A stretch of DNA of 64,000 bases, from the NCBI RefSeq assembly GCF_003987185.1, contig NZ_PIPS01000004.1:186001-250000 (forward strand). Direction: 5' to 3'. Both the position numbers and the translations under genes were made by a program. Origin of the DNA: Idiomarina aquatica. Lineage in GTDB: Bacteria > Pseudomonadota > Gammaproteobacteria > Enterobacterales > Alteromonadaceae. Shown here in pieces: positions 46,779 to 55,228 of this stretch (position 1 is its first letter; the number at the start of each line of letters is the position of its first letter). The notes beneath the pieces were generated by a model that saw nothing but the letters and a program-made list of their open reading frames with translations, ran no database searches and was not told the origin of the DNA.

Positions 46779-47975
46779 ATGACACAGCCTTCTCCACAGC
46801 AATATGATACCTTGATCATCGGTGCCGGCGCAGCGGGTCTTCACTGCGCCGCCAACGCGGCTCGTCGTGGCAAGCGAGTACTGGTCATCGACCATGCCAA
46901 GCAAGCCGGAAAAAAAATTCTTATCTCAGGTGGAGGGCGCTGTAACTTTACCAACCTCTATGCCAGCCCGGAGAACTATCTGTCGAGTAACCCCCATTTT
47001 TGTAAATCGGCACTTAGCCGTTACACCCAGTGGGATTTTATAGCGCTCGTCGACAAACATCAGATCTCATATCATGAGAAAACACTGGGGCAGTTGTTTT
47101 GCGACGACAGTGCCAAAGATATTGTCAAAATGCTACTGGCAGAATGCGACCAGTACGGTGCAAGAGTGCAGCTAAGAACTGAGGTTCTTGCTGTTGAGCA
47201 TAATGGTCAGTACCTGCTTAAAACCAGTGCCGGTCACTACCAGGCTGAGCAGTTAGTGGTCGCCTGTGGCGGTTTATCCATGCCAAAACTGGGTGCAACA
47301 CCACTTGGTTATCAGATCGCCGAGCAATTTGGGCATTCCATCATACCAGTCCGTGCCGGATTGGTTCCTTTCACCTTACAGGATGACCAAAAGCAACGTT
47401 TCGGCGAAGTCTCGGGCATCTCGGTGCCGGTTACTGCCGCCGCAAACGACGGCTATTTTCGCGAAGCACTCTTGTTTACTCACCGCGGTGTCAGTGGCCC
47501 CGCCGTTTTGCAAATCTCCTCCTACTGGCAACCGGGCGACGCCGTAACGGTCAACTTGCTGCCTGATATGGATGCGTTTGAATGGCTTAAAAATCAGCAA
47601 AGTGAGCAGCCCAAAGTCCAGTTGAGCACACTATTACAAAGCGTTTTTCCTAAGCGCTTAGTCAACGCACTGGGCGGCGAATTTGACTGGCCACTGAATC
47701 AGCGCTTGGCCGACATCAGCCATGCTCGCTTCGAAACCATCGCTGACAATCTCAATAGTTGGTCATTAAAACCCAATGGTACTGAGGGCTATCGCACGGC
47801 TGAAGTAACCCTTGGTGGTGTCAACGTTGATGAGATCAGTTCAAAAACCATGGAAAGTAAGTGCCAGCCGGGGCTCTACTTTATCGGCGAAGTCGTCGAC
47901 GTCACAGGCTGGCTGGGCGGGTATAATTTTCAATGGGCTTGGGCGAGTGCCTATGCTGCCGCTGAGGCTTTGTAA
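46779..47975 (+). CDS. YhiN/HI0933-like flavoprotein
   Basis: This 398-aa FAD protein has the Rossmann loop IIGAGAAGLHCAANAARRGKRV in two pieces near residue 12, the HI0933 signature ISGGGRCNFTN (about 50-60), LFCDDSAKDIV, and at the C-terminus TLGGVNVDEISSKTMES with GLYFIGEVVDVTGWLGGYN, typical of the family. The reaction is not established. It is the last gene of the aroK-to-yhiN run and stops 3 bp before the stop of the convergent GGDEF-EAL gene. Confidence 0.93.
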   Translation: MTQPSPQQYDTLIIGAGAAGLHCAANAARRGKRVLVIDHAKQAGKKILISGGGRCNFTNLYASPENYLSSNPHFCKSALSRYTQWDFIALVDKHQISYHEKTLGQLFCDDSAKDIVKMLLAECDQYGARVQLRTEVLAVEHNGQYLLKTSAGHYQAEQLVVACGGLSMPKLGATPLGYQIAEQFGHSIIPVRAGLVPFTLQDDQKQRFGEVSGISVPVTAAANDGYFREALLFTHRGVSGPAVLQISSYWQPGDAVTVNLLPDMDAFEWLKNQQSEQPKVQLSTLLQSVFPKRLVNALGGEFDWPLNQRLADISHARFETIADNLNSWSLKPNGTEGYRTAEVTLGGVNVDEISSKTMESKCQPGLYFIGEVVDVTGWLGGYNFQWAWASAYAAAEAL

Positions 47976-47978
47976 GGA

Positions 47979-50696
47979 TTAACTGTGCCAGCCGTCCGGG
48001 CACTTCCAAGTATTGAGCCATTGCGGTAACTCAGCGGCTGGCATGGGTCGAGCGATACCGTAACCCTGGCCAACATAACAGCCCAGTTCAATCAGAACCC
48101 GTCCCTGTTCCGGGGTTTCAACACCTTCCGCAATCACATCGAATCCGAAGGCTCTGGCGAGCCCGATAATGCCTTTAACGATGGCCATGTCAGCATCATC
48201 TCGCTGCATGTCACGGACAAAGCTTTGGTCAATCTTTAGCACCTGAGCAGGCAGTCGTTTTAGATAATCCAGCGCAGCGTAGCCGGTGCCAAAGTCATCC
48301 AGCGACACGCTCACTCCCAGTGCTTTACAACGCTCAATCACTTTTGCCGCTTCATCAATCTTACCAATGGCGGCACTTTCGAGGATTTCAATTTCAAACG
48401 CACTGGCTGCAACTTTCGGGTAACGGTTTAGCTGGCGTTGAAGCGACTCGACGAAGCCCTCTGCAAGCAATTGCTGAGCACTGACGTTAACACTAACCGG
48501 TAGCTCAATACCCTGCTGCTGCCAGGCTTCAATCTGACTCAATGCCTGATTAATCACATAATCACCCACTTCAATCGAGAACGGATGATTTTCGATGTGC
48601 GGAAGGAAGTCACCCGGTGGCACCAGACTGCCATCTGCCCGCTGCCAGCGCAGTAACGCTTCGGCACCGACGATCCGGCACGTTCTCATGTCCACCTTCG
48701 GCTGATAGTAAAGCACCAACTGCTGTCGATGCATCGCACCTTTTAGATCTTTAATGAGTTGGGTCAGTTGGGTCTGCTCCCGCTCTCGCTCAGCGTCAAA
48801 CCAATTGACCTGATCCCGGCCTTTGCGCTTGGATAAATGCAACGCTTGCGTAGCATGACGAATCAACGTATCCGCATCGTGGTTATCTTCTGGGTATTGG
48901 GTAGCGCCCAGACTGACGGTAATAACAACATCACGGTCATCAATGGACATTGGTTGTGATGCGCGCCGACGAATACGGTCCAGTAGATCCGCGATGTTAC
49001 GCTGGTTTTTTTCGCCCTCAATGATGAAGATAAACTCATCGCCGCTGACGCGCCCCAACGTATCACCATCACGTAGCATAGCCCGCAATCGCTTGGCCAT
49101 ACATTCAATGGTTTTATCGCCAATTACATGGCCAAAGCGCGAATTAATGCGTTTAAAGTTATCGATATCCAGTGATGCGACAACAACTTTTTCGGTTCCC
49201 CGGGATGCCAGGCTCAGGGCATGTTCAAGACGGTCGCGCACCAACATCACATTGGGCAACCCGGTCAGTGCATCATGATAGGCCTGATGCTCCAATTCCC
49301 GCTGATGCGCGACCGCCCGTTCGGTGATATCTGATGACATCGAAATAAAATTCTGAATTTGCCCATGGTTATCGCGAATGGCGCTGATAGACGACAGTTC
49401 GGCATACAATTCACCGTCCTTGCGTCGGTTCCACAGTTCCCCTTGCCAGACACCGTGCCGGATAATGCTGTTCCACATGGCTTTATAAAACGCTTTGTCC
49501 TGTCGGCCGGACTGCAGAAAACGCGGGTTTCTGCCAAGCACTTCCTCTTTGCTGTAGCCCGTCATGCGGGTAAATGCCGGGTTAACGTCAACGATATTAC
49601 CCTCGGCGTCACTGACGGTTATGCGGTCGTGGCTGTGCATAAATACTTTATCCAGCAGTAACATCCGCCGTTTCACAAAACGCACGATAAGCCATGCAAA
49701 AAATAGGCTACTGAACAACGCCAACGGCGATATGATCAGGTACCGCCACAATTCATTGTGTGCACTCGCGTAAGCATCACCAGCCTGCTGCTGAATCGAG
49801 GCAATGATACGGTTTTCCACTTGCTGCACTTGTTCAATCAGCTTTGTCTGCTGCACAAACCAATTGTCTAATTCCGTCTCGCTTAACAGCCTTGCCGGTT
49901 GGTCACTCTCAACCAGCTCTGCTCTTAAATCAGTCGATGTGGCGACGAGGTTTATCTTATCGGCGTATTGTGTCTGGTTTTGTAAACCAACCAACAAGCT
50001 GTGTTGTCGGCCCGTCAAATAAATCAAGTCTCGTAGTTGGTGATGTTCAATGCTTCCGTCACTCAACGCGGTGCCGATAAGCACTCGTTCCTGACCCAAC
50101 AGCTCCCGCAGACGGTTGAGGATAAAATACGCATTAAGCTGGCGAGCAAAGCTCGATACATTGGTATCACGGGATAAGCGACTGATTTGCGCATTAAACT
50201 GGTCAACCGGGGCGGAAAAGTAGCCAACAATCTGTCCGGCAGTGACTGAGCGGTTATCCACCCGCTCGCGGATGTCATCCAGTCGCGCTAAACTCCGCAG
50301 AATTTCGACCAGATTCTTATAAATAGCGCTCTGTTGATCATCCACCGGCGTTTCAGCTAGAGCCTGCTGTAACTGCTGCAGTTGCTGAGAGCTTGCTTGC
50401 CGGCTGGTCGACAAGCGTTGCTGAAATTTGGGATCGCCGCTTTTGAGTGACAACACGCTGTAACCGCGCTCCTGCTGCAGGTTACCGACCAACTGACCTG
50501 CTTCGGTCACCAGTTTCAGGTCTGTGGTTAAACGACTTAACTGCGCCACCGATTGGCGTAGCTCTAAAATATTGAAAACAGAAATCCAGACAATAACGAT
50601 AACGGGGAATAACAGCGCGACGCCAAAACGCGCATACAGCGGTAGCCGGTCGAAGAAGTTTACGCTTGATTTGATAGCTTGCTTGATAAACTGCAA
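47979..50696 (-). CDS. NIT-PAS-GGDEF-EAL signalling protein
   Basis: This 905-aa membrane protein has a first membrane helix (about 22-45), a periplasmic nitrate/nitrite-sensing-like helical domain (about 60-300; the NLQQERGYSVL pattern typical of NIT domains), a second helix (about 315-338), a PAS domain (about 345-465; DVNPAFTRMTGYSKEEVLGRNPRFL split), GGDEF (about 470-625) with SGDEF, and EAL (about 640-895) with AEALLRW, DDFGTGY, LKIDQSF and AEGVET. The usual E-x-T-E-S is EILES here. Both activities could be present. The start appears to be TTG. Confidence 0.88.
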   Translation of the reverse strand: MQFIKQAIKSSVNFFDRLPLYARFGVALLFPVIVIVWISVFNILELRQSVAQLSRLTTDLKLVTEAGQLVGNLQQERGYSVLSLKSGDPKFQQRLSTSRQASSQQLQQLQQALAETPVDDQQSAIYKNLVEILRSLARLDDIRERVDNRSVTAGQIVGYFSAPVDQFNAQISRLSRDTNVSSFARQLNAYFILNRLRELLGQERVLIGTALSDGSIEHHQLRDLIYLTGRQHSLLVGLQNQTQYADKINLVATSTDLRAELVESDQPARLLSETELDNWFVQQTKLIEQVQQVENRIIASIQQQAGDAYASAHNELWRYLIISPLALFSSLFFAWLIVRFVKRRMLLLDKVFMHSHDRITVSDAEGNIVDVNPAFTRMTGYSKEEVLGRNPRFLQSGRQDKAFYKAMWNSIIRHGVWQGELWNRRKDGELYAELSSISAIRDNHGQIQNFISMSSDITERAVAHQRELEHQAYHDALTGLPNVMLVRDRLEHALSLASRGTEKVVVASLDIDNFKRINSRFGHVIGDKTIECMAKRLRAMLRDGDTLGRVSGDEFIFIIEGEKNQRNIADLLDRIRRRASQPMSIDDRDVVITVSLGATQYPEDNHDADTLIRHATQALHLSKRKGRDQVNWFDAEREREQTQLTQLIKDLKGAMHRQQLVLYYQPKVDMRTCRIVGAEALLRWQRADGSLVPPGDFLPHIENHPFSIEVGDYVINQALSQIEAWQQQGIELPVSVNVSAQQLLAEGFVESLQRQLNRYPKVAASAFEIEILESAAIGKIDEAAKVIERCKALGVSVSLDDFGTGYAALDYLKRLPAQVLKIDQSFVRDMQRDDADMAIVKGIIGLARAFGFDVIAEGVETPEQGRVLIELGCYVGQGYGIARPMPAAELPQWLNTWKCPDGWHS

Positions 50697-50884
50697 CGTA
50701 TTAAACCCGCCCCTCTATTGTAATGAACGGCTCACACCGTACCGACGAAAAGATCCTGAATTATAGCATAAAAATTCTGTAAATCTTACGTAAACTGATC
50801 GATATCAGACTAAGATAAAGTAATAACTGTTATGCACCGCCCGAACTCTCAGGGTTTGATTTCGCCGTTAAGGAAAAAACAACT

Positions 50885-51922
50885 ATGCCGTTATCGAAGA
50901 CAGCATCGCTGGCAACGCTATTGTCAGCGTTCGCATCCTTGCCTCTGCATGCGCAGGACATCAGCAGCCAGCAAAAGTGCCTGATCGATCGCTTACAAAG
51001 CGCCAGTGATGAAGTCACCGTTGCTGAAATAAAGGCCTGGTGCAGTGAATCACTGAAGCAACAGCAGCCGGCAGAGGACGTGGTCGAGGTTGACGCCGTT
51101 GCAGAACAACCTGGCGCATTAACGCAGCGCATTCGCAGTGAACAGGTCACCGAGTTCGATCCTTACGTACTAACGCCACATCGACGTAACTATATCTTAC
51201 CGGTGCTGACCACCAATAACATTAACCGTCTTCAATACGCAGAAGTTGATGGCTATGAGAGCAACCTGGAAGAGTACGAGGCGAAATTCCAACTCAGTTT
51301 TAAAGTCCCTTTCAACAAGGAAAGTCTCTTGTTCGAAAAGGATAAACTGTTTTTTGGCTTCACCGTGCAGTCTTGGTGGCAGGTTTATTCCGACAATATT
51401 TCCAAGCCCTTCCGGGAAACCAATTACATGCCGGAAATTTTTTATGCGACACCAACTGGCTGGCACCCTTTTGGCACCAATACCGCCGTTGTGTTAGGAG
51501 CAGAGCATCTGTCTAACGGCCGGAGCCAGCCGCTGTCACGGAGCTGGAACCGAATTTATGCGCAGTTTGTTGTCGAAAAGGGTGACTGGGTATTTTCGTT
51601 AAAGCCGTGGATTAGAGTGCAAGAAGATCCCAAAGAAGACCCTCTGGATTCTAAGGGCGATGACAACCCCAACATTGAAGATTACGTCGGTAACTACGAG
51701 TTTGCCAGTGCCTATAATGACGGTGACTTTGAGTACATTTTACGACTGCGGCACGCTATTGACACCGGCCGTGGCTCTGCTGAGCTTAGCTGGACCTTCC
51801 CGTTATGGGGTAAGTTTACCGGCTACACCAGTGTCTTCACTGGCTACGGCGAGAGCTTAATTGACTACAACCACAAGCAAACTCGTTTCGGACTCGGCAT
51901 TGCGCTGAATAATGTGCTGTAA
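50885..51922 (+). CDS. pldA: Outer membrane phospholipase A (OMPLA)
   Basis: It hydrolyses phospholipids misplaced in the outer leaflet. The 345-aa protein has a signal peptide ending at about LHA-QD (24), an extra acidic N-terminal region (about 25-90), then the 12-strand barrel. The catalytic group is visible: His208 and Ser210 in EHLSNGRS and Asn222 in SRSWNR, matching His142, Ser144 and Asn156 of E. coli. It ends with NNVL. AAGGA precedes the ATG. It is longer than E. coli OMPLA (289 aa) because of the N-terminal extension. Confidence 0.95.
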   Translation: MPLSKTASLATLLSAFASLPLHAQDISSQQKCLIDRLQSASDEVTVAEIKAWCSESLKQQQPAEDVVEVDAVAEQPGALTQRIRSEQVTEFDPYVLTPHRRNYILPVLTTNNINRLQYAEVDGYESNLEEYEAKFQLSFKVPFNKESLLFEKDKLFFGFTVQSWWQVYSDNISKPFRETNYMPEIFYATPTGWHPFGTNTAVVLGAEHLSNGRSQPLSRSWNRIYAQFVVEKGDWVFSLKPWIRVQEDPKEDPLDSKGDDNPNIEDYVGNYEFASAYNDGDFEYILRLRHAIDTGRGSAELSWTFPLWGKFTGYTSVFTGYGESLIDYNHKQTRFGLGIALNNVL

Positions 51923-51940
51923 TTCAACCTCCTGAATTAC
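51919..51940. repeat. Palindrome across the pldA/DUF1415 stop codons
   Basis: GTAATTCA (51919-51926) and TGAATTAC (51933-51940) form a perfect 8-bp inverted repeat with loop ACCTCC. It contains both stop codons (pldA TAA 51920-51922; DUF1415 stop 51924-51926 on the minus strand). No T-run follows. Confidence 0.6.
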
Positions 51941-52475
51941 GAATGTCTGCCAGTATGCGCTCAAAAAAGTCCGCGCCTTTACGCCGTGCAAACTCGATGT
52001 TCCGCAGCGGAATTTGTTCAGGGTCGGGGGTTTGTTTAAGCACTTCCTCCATTGAGGCTTCACGGAGTAAATGCAGCGTAGGATAGGGCGCACGGTTGGT
52101 GTAATTAGCCGGATCGTCCTGTTGCTCACCCTCAAAACAATAATCGGGATGGAAGTGTGCTAATTGGTACACGCCATCATAACCGCTCATTGACATGAGT
52201 TGTTCGGCAACGGTGATTACGTCGAGAAAGTCAGCAAACGACGATAGCCCGGGTATGATCAGTAGGGTTGTTTCAACGGCCGGCTGTTCATCAAGAATAC
52301 GGCACTCGCTAACCACCCGCTCCAGATGCGCCTCAACGTCGTTGCCATTGTCCACCACATAACGAATAGAACGACGCTCCAGTTCGCGTCGCGCGAAAGG
52401 GCAAATGGTGTATTTTACGATCAGCCGTTGCACCCACGCTTGGGTTTGGCTGATAATCAGTTCATCGCTCGACAC
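51924..52475 (-). CDS. DUF1415 family protein
   Basis: This 183-aa soluble protein is of unknown function. The family signature at the start, TQAWVQRLIVKYTICPFAR with a conserved Cys, and the later GVYQLAHFHPDYCFEG and NRAPYPTLHLLRE stretches are characteristic of DUF1415. It starts with GTG, with AGGAG 5-6 bp upstream. The gap to the divergent ICMT-like gene is only 15 bp, so the two promoters must lie within each other's coding regions. Confidence 0.88.
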   Translation of the reverse strand: MSSDELIISQTQAWVQRLIVKYTICPFARRELERRSIRYVVDNGNDVEAHLERVVSECRILDEQPAVETTLLIIPGLSSFADFLDVITVAEQLMSMSGYDGVYQLAHFHPDYCFEGEQQDDPANYTNRAPYPTLHLLREASMEEVLKQTPDPEQIPLRNIEFARRKGADFFERILADIRNSGG

Positions 52476-52490
52476 AAAAGCTCCTAAATA

Positions 52491-52949
52491 ATGAAAGCGC
52501 TCGAACTTAAAGTACCACCGGTGGTACTCGTCATTCTTATCGCCGGTATCATGTTGCTACTATCGCCCTTGTTCCCACAGGTCCATTTTCAGCCGTTACC
52601 CAACTGGATCATCGCCATCATAGCGGCCCTCGGGGTCATCATCCCATTGATCGGGGTAATCAGTTTCAAACGCGCTGCCACCACACCGGATCCTCGGGAT
52701 CCAACAAAAACCAATAGTCTGGTCACTACCGGTATCTACCGCTATACCCGCAACCCCATGTATCTTGGGTTTGCCCTACTGTTACTGGCGTGGGGTCTGT
52801 ACCTGGCCAACATGGCAACATTGTTTGGCTTGCCCGCCTATATGTTTTACATGAACCAGTTTCAGATTAAGCCAGAGGAGCGCGCCCTCGCTGAAAAGTT
52901 TGGCCGCGACTACACCCAGTATCGCCAAAAGACAAAGCGCTGGTTGTGA
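52491..52949 (+). CDS. Isoprenylcysteine carboxyl methyltransferase/PEMT-like membrane protein
   Basis: This 152-aa protein has four predicted membrane segments and the family core LVTTGIYRYTRNPMYLGF (about 77-94) with a SAM-contact RNPMY motif, then KPEERALAEKFGRDYTQYRQKTKRWL-type C-terminal helix with Glu-Glu (about 124). Bacterial members methylate small lipids or unknown substrates. Its stop lies in an inverted repeat shared with yjjG. Confidence 0.88.
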   Translation: MKALELKVPPVVLVILIAGIMLLLSPLFPQVHFQPLPNWIIAIIAALGVIIPLIGVISFKRAATTPDPRDPTKTNSLVTTGIYRYTRNPMYLGFALLLLAWGLYLANMATLFGLPAYMFYMNQFQIKPEERALAEKFGRDYTQYRQKTKRWL

Positions 52950-52959
52950 TATCAGCGCT
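52936..52959. repeat. Inverted repeat across the ICMT/yjjG stop codons
   Basis: AGCGCTG (52936-52942) and CAGCGCT (52953-52959) pair perfectly over 7 bp around a 10-nt loop that holds the TGA of the methyltransferase gene (52947-52949) and part of the yjjG stop (52952-52954). No T-run on either strand. Confidence 0.55.
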
Positions 52960-53635
52960 CGTTTAATAACGATGTCAGCTGGTCTAAGTGAGTAATGGTA
53001 TGGTGTGGCCGAATATCCTCGGGTAACTGGCTGTTGTCACGGTTAAACCAACAAGTATGCCAGCCCGCATTGAGGCCGCCCAAAATGTCTGAATGCGGGT
53101 TATCGCCAACCATTAAAATACGCTCAGGCGCTGGCTGCTCGCTCATATGGTTTTTGTGGGTATAGTGAAAGATTTCAGGATCCGGCTTAGCGACTCCGAG
53201 CTGCTCGGAAACCACCAGGAAATCAAAATACTTAGCGGTCTTCGTCTTTTCTAACCGCTCCTGCTGAAGCTCAACAAAACCATTTGTGATTATCCCCATT
53301 TTCGCTTTGCCGTGCAGTGACTCAAGCAGCCGCTCAGTGCCTTCAATGGTTTCACAAATAGTCGCCATACAGCTCATAAACTCTGTGTTAATGGCTTCTG
53401 ACGGTTTGCCAAGCTTTTGTTCCCACGGCACAAAGCGCCGTTGCTTGATGTCTTTTGCGGTTAATTCTCCGCGTTGAAATCCTTGCCAAAGAGGCTGGTT
53501 TACCTGCTTAAATTCGGTAAAGGTCGCATCGTCAAACGGCAGTTCATAGCGGCCGAATAACGCTTCAAGCCCCTGCCGTGCATCGAACGTAAAGAGGGTT
53601 TCATCAGCATCAAAAACAACCCAATCGTAAGGCAT
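52952..53635 (-). CDS. yjjG: Pyrimidine 5'-nucleotidase YjjG (HAD family)
   Basis: This 227-aa HAD phosphatase dephosphorylates pyrimidine nucleotides such as dUMP and dTMP in E. coli. Motif I is FDADETLF, motif II ITNGF, motif III Lys in GVAKPDPEIF, motif IV MVGDNPHSD. The ATG at 53635 has GAGGAG at good spacing; a GTG two codons upstream is less likely. It follows the cytosine deaminase gene by 14 bp, so a pyrimidine-salvage unit is suggested. Confidence 0.93.
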   Translation of the reverse strand: MPYDWVVFDADETLFTFDARQGLEALFGRYELPFDDATFTEFKQVNQPLWQGFQRGELTAKDIKQRRFVPWEQKLGKPSEAINTEFMSCMATICETIEGTERLLESLHGKAKMGIITNGFVELQQERLEKTKTAKYFDFLVVSEQLGVAKPDPEIFHYTHKNHMSEQPAPERILMVGDNPHSDILGGLNAGWHTCWFNRDNSQLPEDIRPHHTITHLDQLTSLLNER

Positions 53636-53649
53636 TACCACTCCTCAGA

Positions 53650-54090
53650 TTATTCGCAGCCGATATCCTCATGCCAAAGCTGAGGCGACTGCTGTATAAA
53701 TTTTTCCATCAACGCAATACAGGGTTCTGCCTGCAACACGTTAACTTCAACGCCACGGGATTTTAACAGTTCCTCTTCACCCATAAAGGTTTTGTTTTCA
53801 CCGATGACAACCTTAGGTATGCCATACAACAAAATCGCCCCTGTGCACATAGCGCAGGGCGAAAGCGTCGTATACAGCACGCTGTTTTTATAAACAGCGG
53901 CTGGCTGACGCCCGGCATTTTCCAGCGCATCCATCTCGCCGTGTAATGTTGCACTGCCTTTCTGCACTCGCTGGTTATGACCACGACCAATGATTTCACC
54001 GTCATGCACAATCACCGAACCAATCGGTATTCCGCCGGTTTCCATGCCCTTTTTGGCCTCTGCCAGCGCAGCTTCCATAAACTTATCCAT
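53650..54090 (-). CDS. Nucleoside/cytosine deaminase of the yeast Fcy1 type
   Basis: This 146-aa zinc deaminase has the metal triad His50 and Glu52 in LHGEMDALE plus Cys79 and Cys82 in LSPCAMCTGAI. The segments GRGHNQRVQKGSATLHGE, YTTLSPCAMCTGAILLYGIP, VVIGEN and the ending PQLWHEDIG closely resemble yeast cytosine deaminase Fcy1, rather than tRNA adenosine deaminase TadA. Cytosine to uracil is thus the best prediction, but guanine or other base deamination is possible. It overlaps the DUF2937 gene by 8 bp and is followed by yjjG. Confidence 0.88.
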   Translation of the reverse strand: MDKFMEAALAEAKKGMETGGIPIGSVIVHDGEIIGRGHNQRVQKGSATLHGEMDALENAGRQPAAVYKNSVLYTTLSPCAMCTGAILLYGIPKVVIGENKTFMGEEELLKSRGVEVNVLQAEPCIALMEKFIQQSPQLWHEDIGCE

Positions 54091-54601
54091 GCTGTTCTCC
54101 TCGTGGTTTGCGGTTAACTGGCCACAATAGCAACCTCAGTAACAGTTCGCCGACACAAGCCAGTAGAAAACCAATGATTAATGCCGTAATTATGGCATCC
54201 GGTGTTAAGCGAATCGCGTAATCATAGCTTTGCCTGACTTCCTGCCGAATCGATCCAACCGGACTTAAAAAGGTCTGTTGATAGGCCGCCAAACTGCCAC
54301 TTTGAAAGTTCTGATGAGCAATTTGCAGTTGCTGATAACGCTGATAAATATTGTCGATGCTGTCACCACCGTCTTTAAATACGTGGTCGTCCGATGCCTT
54401 GTAATACACAATCAGCTTTTCCAGGTCACCGTCAAAGTATTTATCCGCTTCCTGCTGAAACTGTGCCAGATTCTGTTGTATCTCAAGATAATGAGATTGC
54501 AACGCTTTGCCATACTGATCGACAAAATGAGGGACCTGCACACCGGCCAGGACGCCTAACACGAACAGTATTAAGCGGCCATAAGAATAGATAATTCGCA
54601 T
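54083..54601 (-). CDS. DUF2937 family membrane protein
   Basis: This 172-aa protein has a membrane helix at the N-terminus (about 8-25), a coiled-coil periplasmic region (about 30-130) and a second helix near the C-terminus (about 138-162; TPDAIITALIIGFLLACVGELLL in pieces). This matches DUF2937, including GVQVPHFVDQY and LTPDAIITAL. The function is unknown. It starts 6 bp downstream of the UDG-family gene and overlaps the deaminase gene. Confidence 0.85.
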   Translation of the reverse strand: MRIIYSYGRLILFVLGVLAGVQVPHFVDQYGKALQSHYLEIQQNLAQFQQEADKYFDGDLEKLIVYYKASDDHVFKDGGDSIDNIYQRYQQLQIAHQNFQSGSLAAYQQTFLSPVGSIRQEVRQSYDYAIRLTPDAIITALIIGFLLACVGELLLRLLLWPVNRKPRGEQHG

Positions 54602-54607
54602 GATGGG

Positions 54608-55228
54608 TTACCTCAGCTGTGCAATACGCCGTTTTAGTTCAGGCACAACTTCAGCCTCGAACCAGGGATTCTTTCGCAACCACAGATTATTACGCGGGCT
54701 GGGGTGTGGCAATGGCAATACGCCCTGCTGTAAGGTGTTTTGCCAGTTTTTTACACGCTCAGTCAGTGTTTGTCGGCCCTGCGCTGCTAGATGCCATTGT
54801 TGCGCATATTGGCCAATGGCCAGTATCAATTGAATATTAGGAAGCTCTGTCAGAATAGTGGCCCGCCAAGTGTCGGCGCATTCTTTTCGCGGTGGTAGGT
54901 CACCCGACTTACCGGTACCCGGATAACAAAACCCCATGGGGACGATGGCCAACTGGCGGGGATCATAAAAACTGTCCTTATCGATACCCATCCAGTCCCT
55001 CAACCGATCCCCGCTCGGGTCGTCAAAAGGTTTTCCGGACGCGTGTACTCGGCGTCCGGGCGCTTGCCCTGCAACCAAAATGCGCGCGTCTGGATGAAAC
55101 TGCACAACCGGCCGCGCACCCAATGGCAAATGCTTTTCGCAGAGCTGGCAAGCACGTATGTCCGTTAACAGTTGGTGCCAGCTGATGGTGCTCTCCGTAC
55201 GATTACTTTTCGATAAAAGCCTGTTCAA
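54608..55228 (-). CDS. Uracil-DNA glycosylase superfamily protein
   Basis: This 206-aa protein has the UDG fold motifs: GQAPGRRVHASGKPFDDPSGDRL at about 54-76 (motif GQAPG, split), PMGFCYPG and the HPSPRNN motif near residue 177. This subgroup of the superfamily is widespread in marine gammaproteobacteria; activity has not been well established and the common catalytic Asp is not in the standard place. Two Cys (CQLCEKH, about 28) are present but no four-Cys Fe-S cluster is obvious. Start is probably TTG at 55228, inside the fpr gene, so the exact N-terminus is uncertain. Confidence 0.82.
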   Translation of the reverse strand: MNRLLSKSNRTESTISWHQLLTDIRACQLCEKHLPLGARPVVQFHPDARILVAGQAPGRRVHASGKPFDDPSGDRLRDWMGIDKDSFYDPRQLAIVPMGFCYPGTGKSGDLPPRKECADTWRATILTELPNIQLILAIGQYAQQWHLAAQGRQTLTERVKNWQNTLQQGVLPLPHPSPRNNLWLRKNPWFEAEVVPELKRRIAQLR

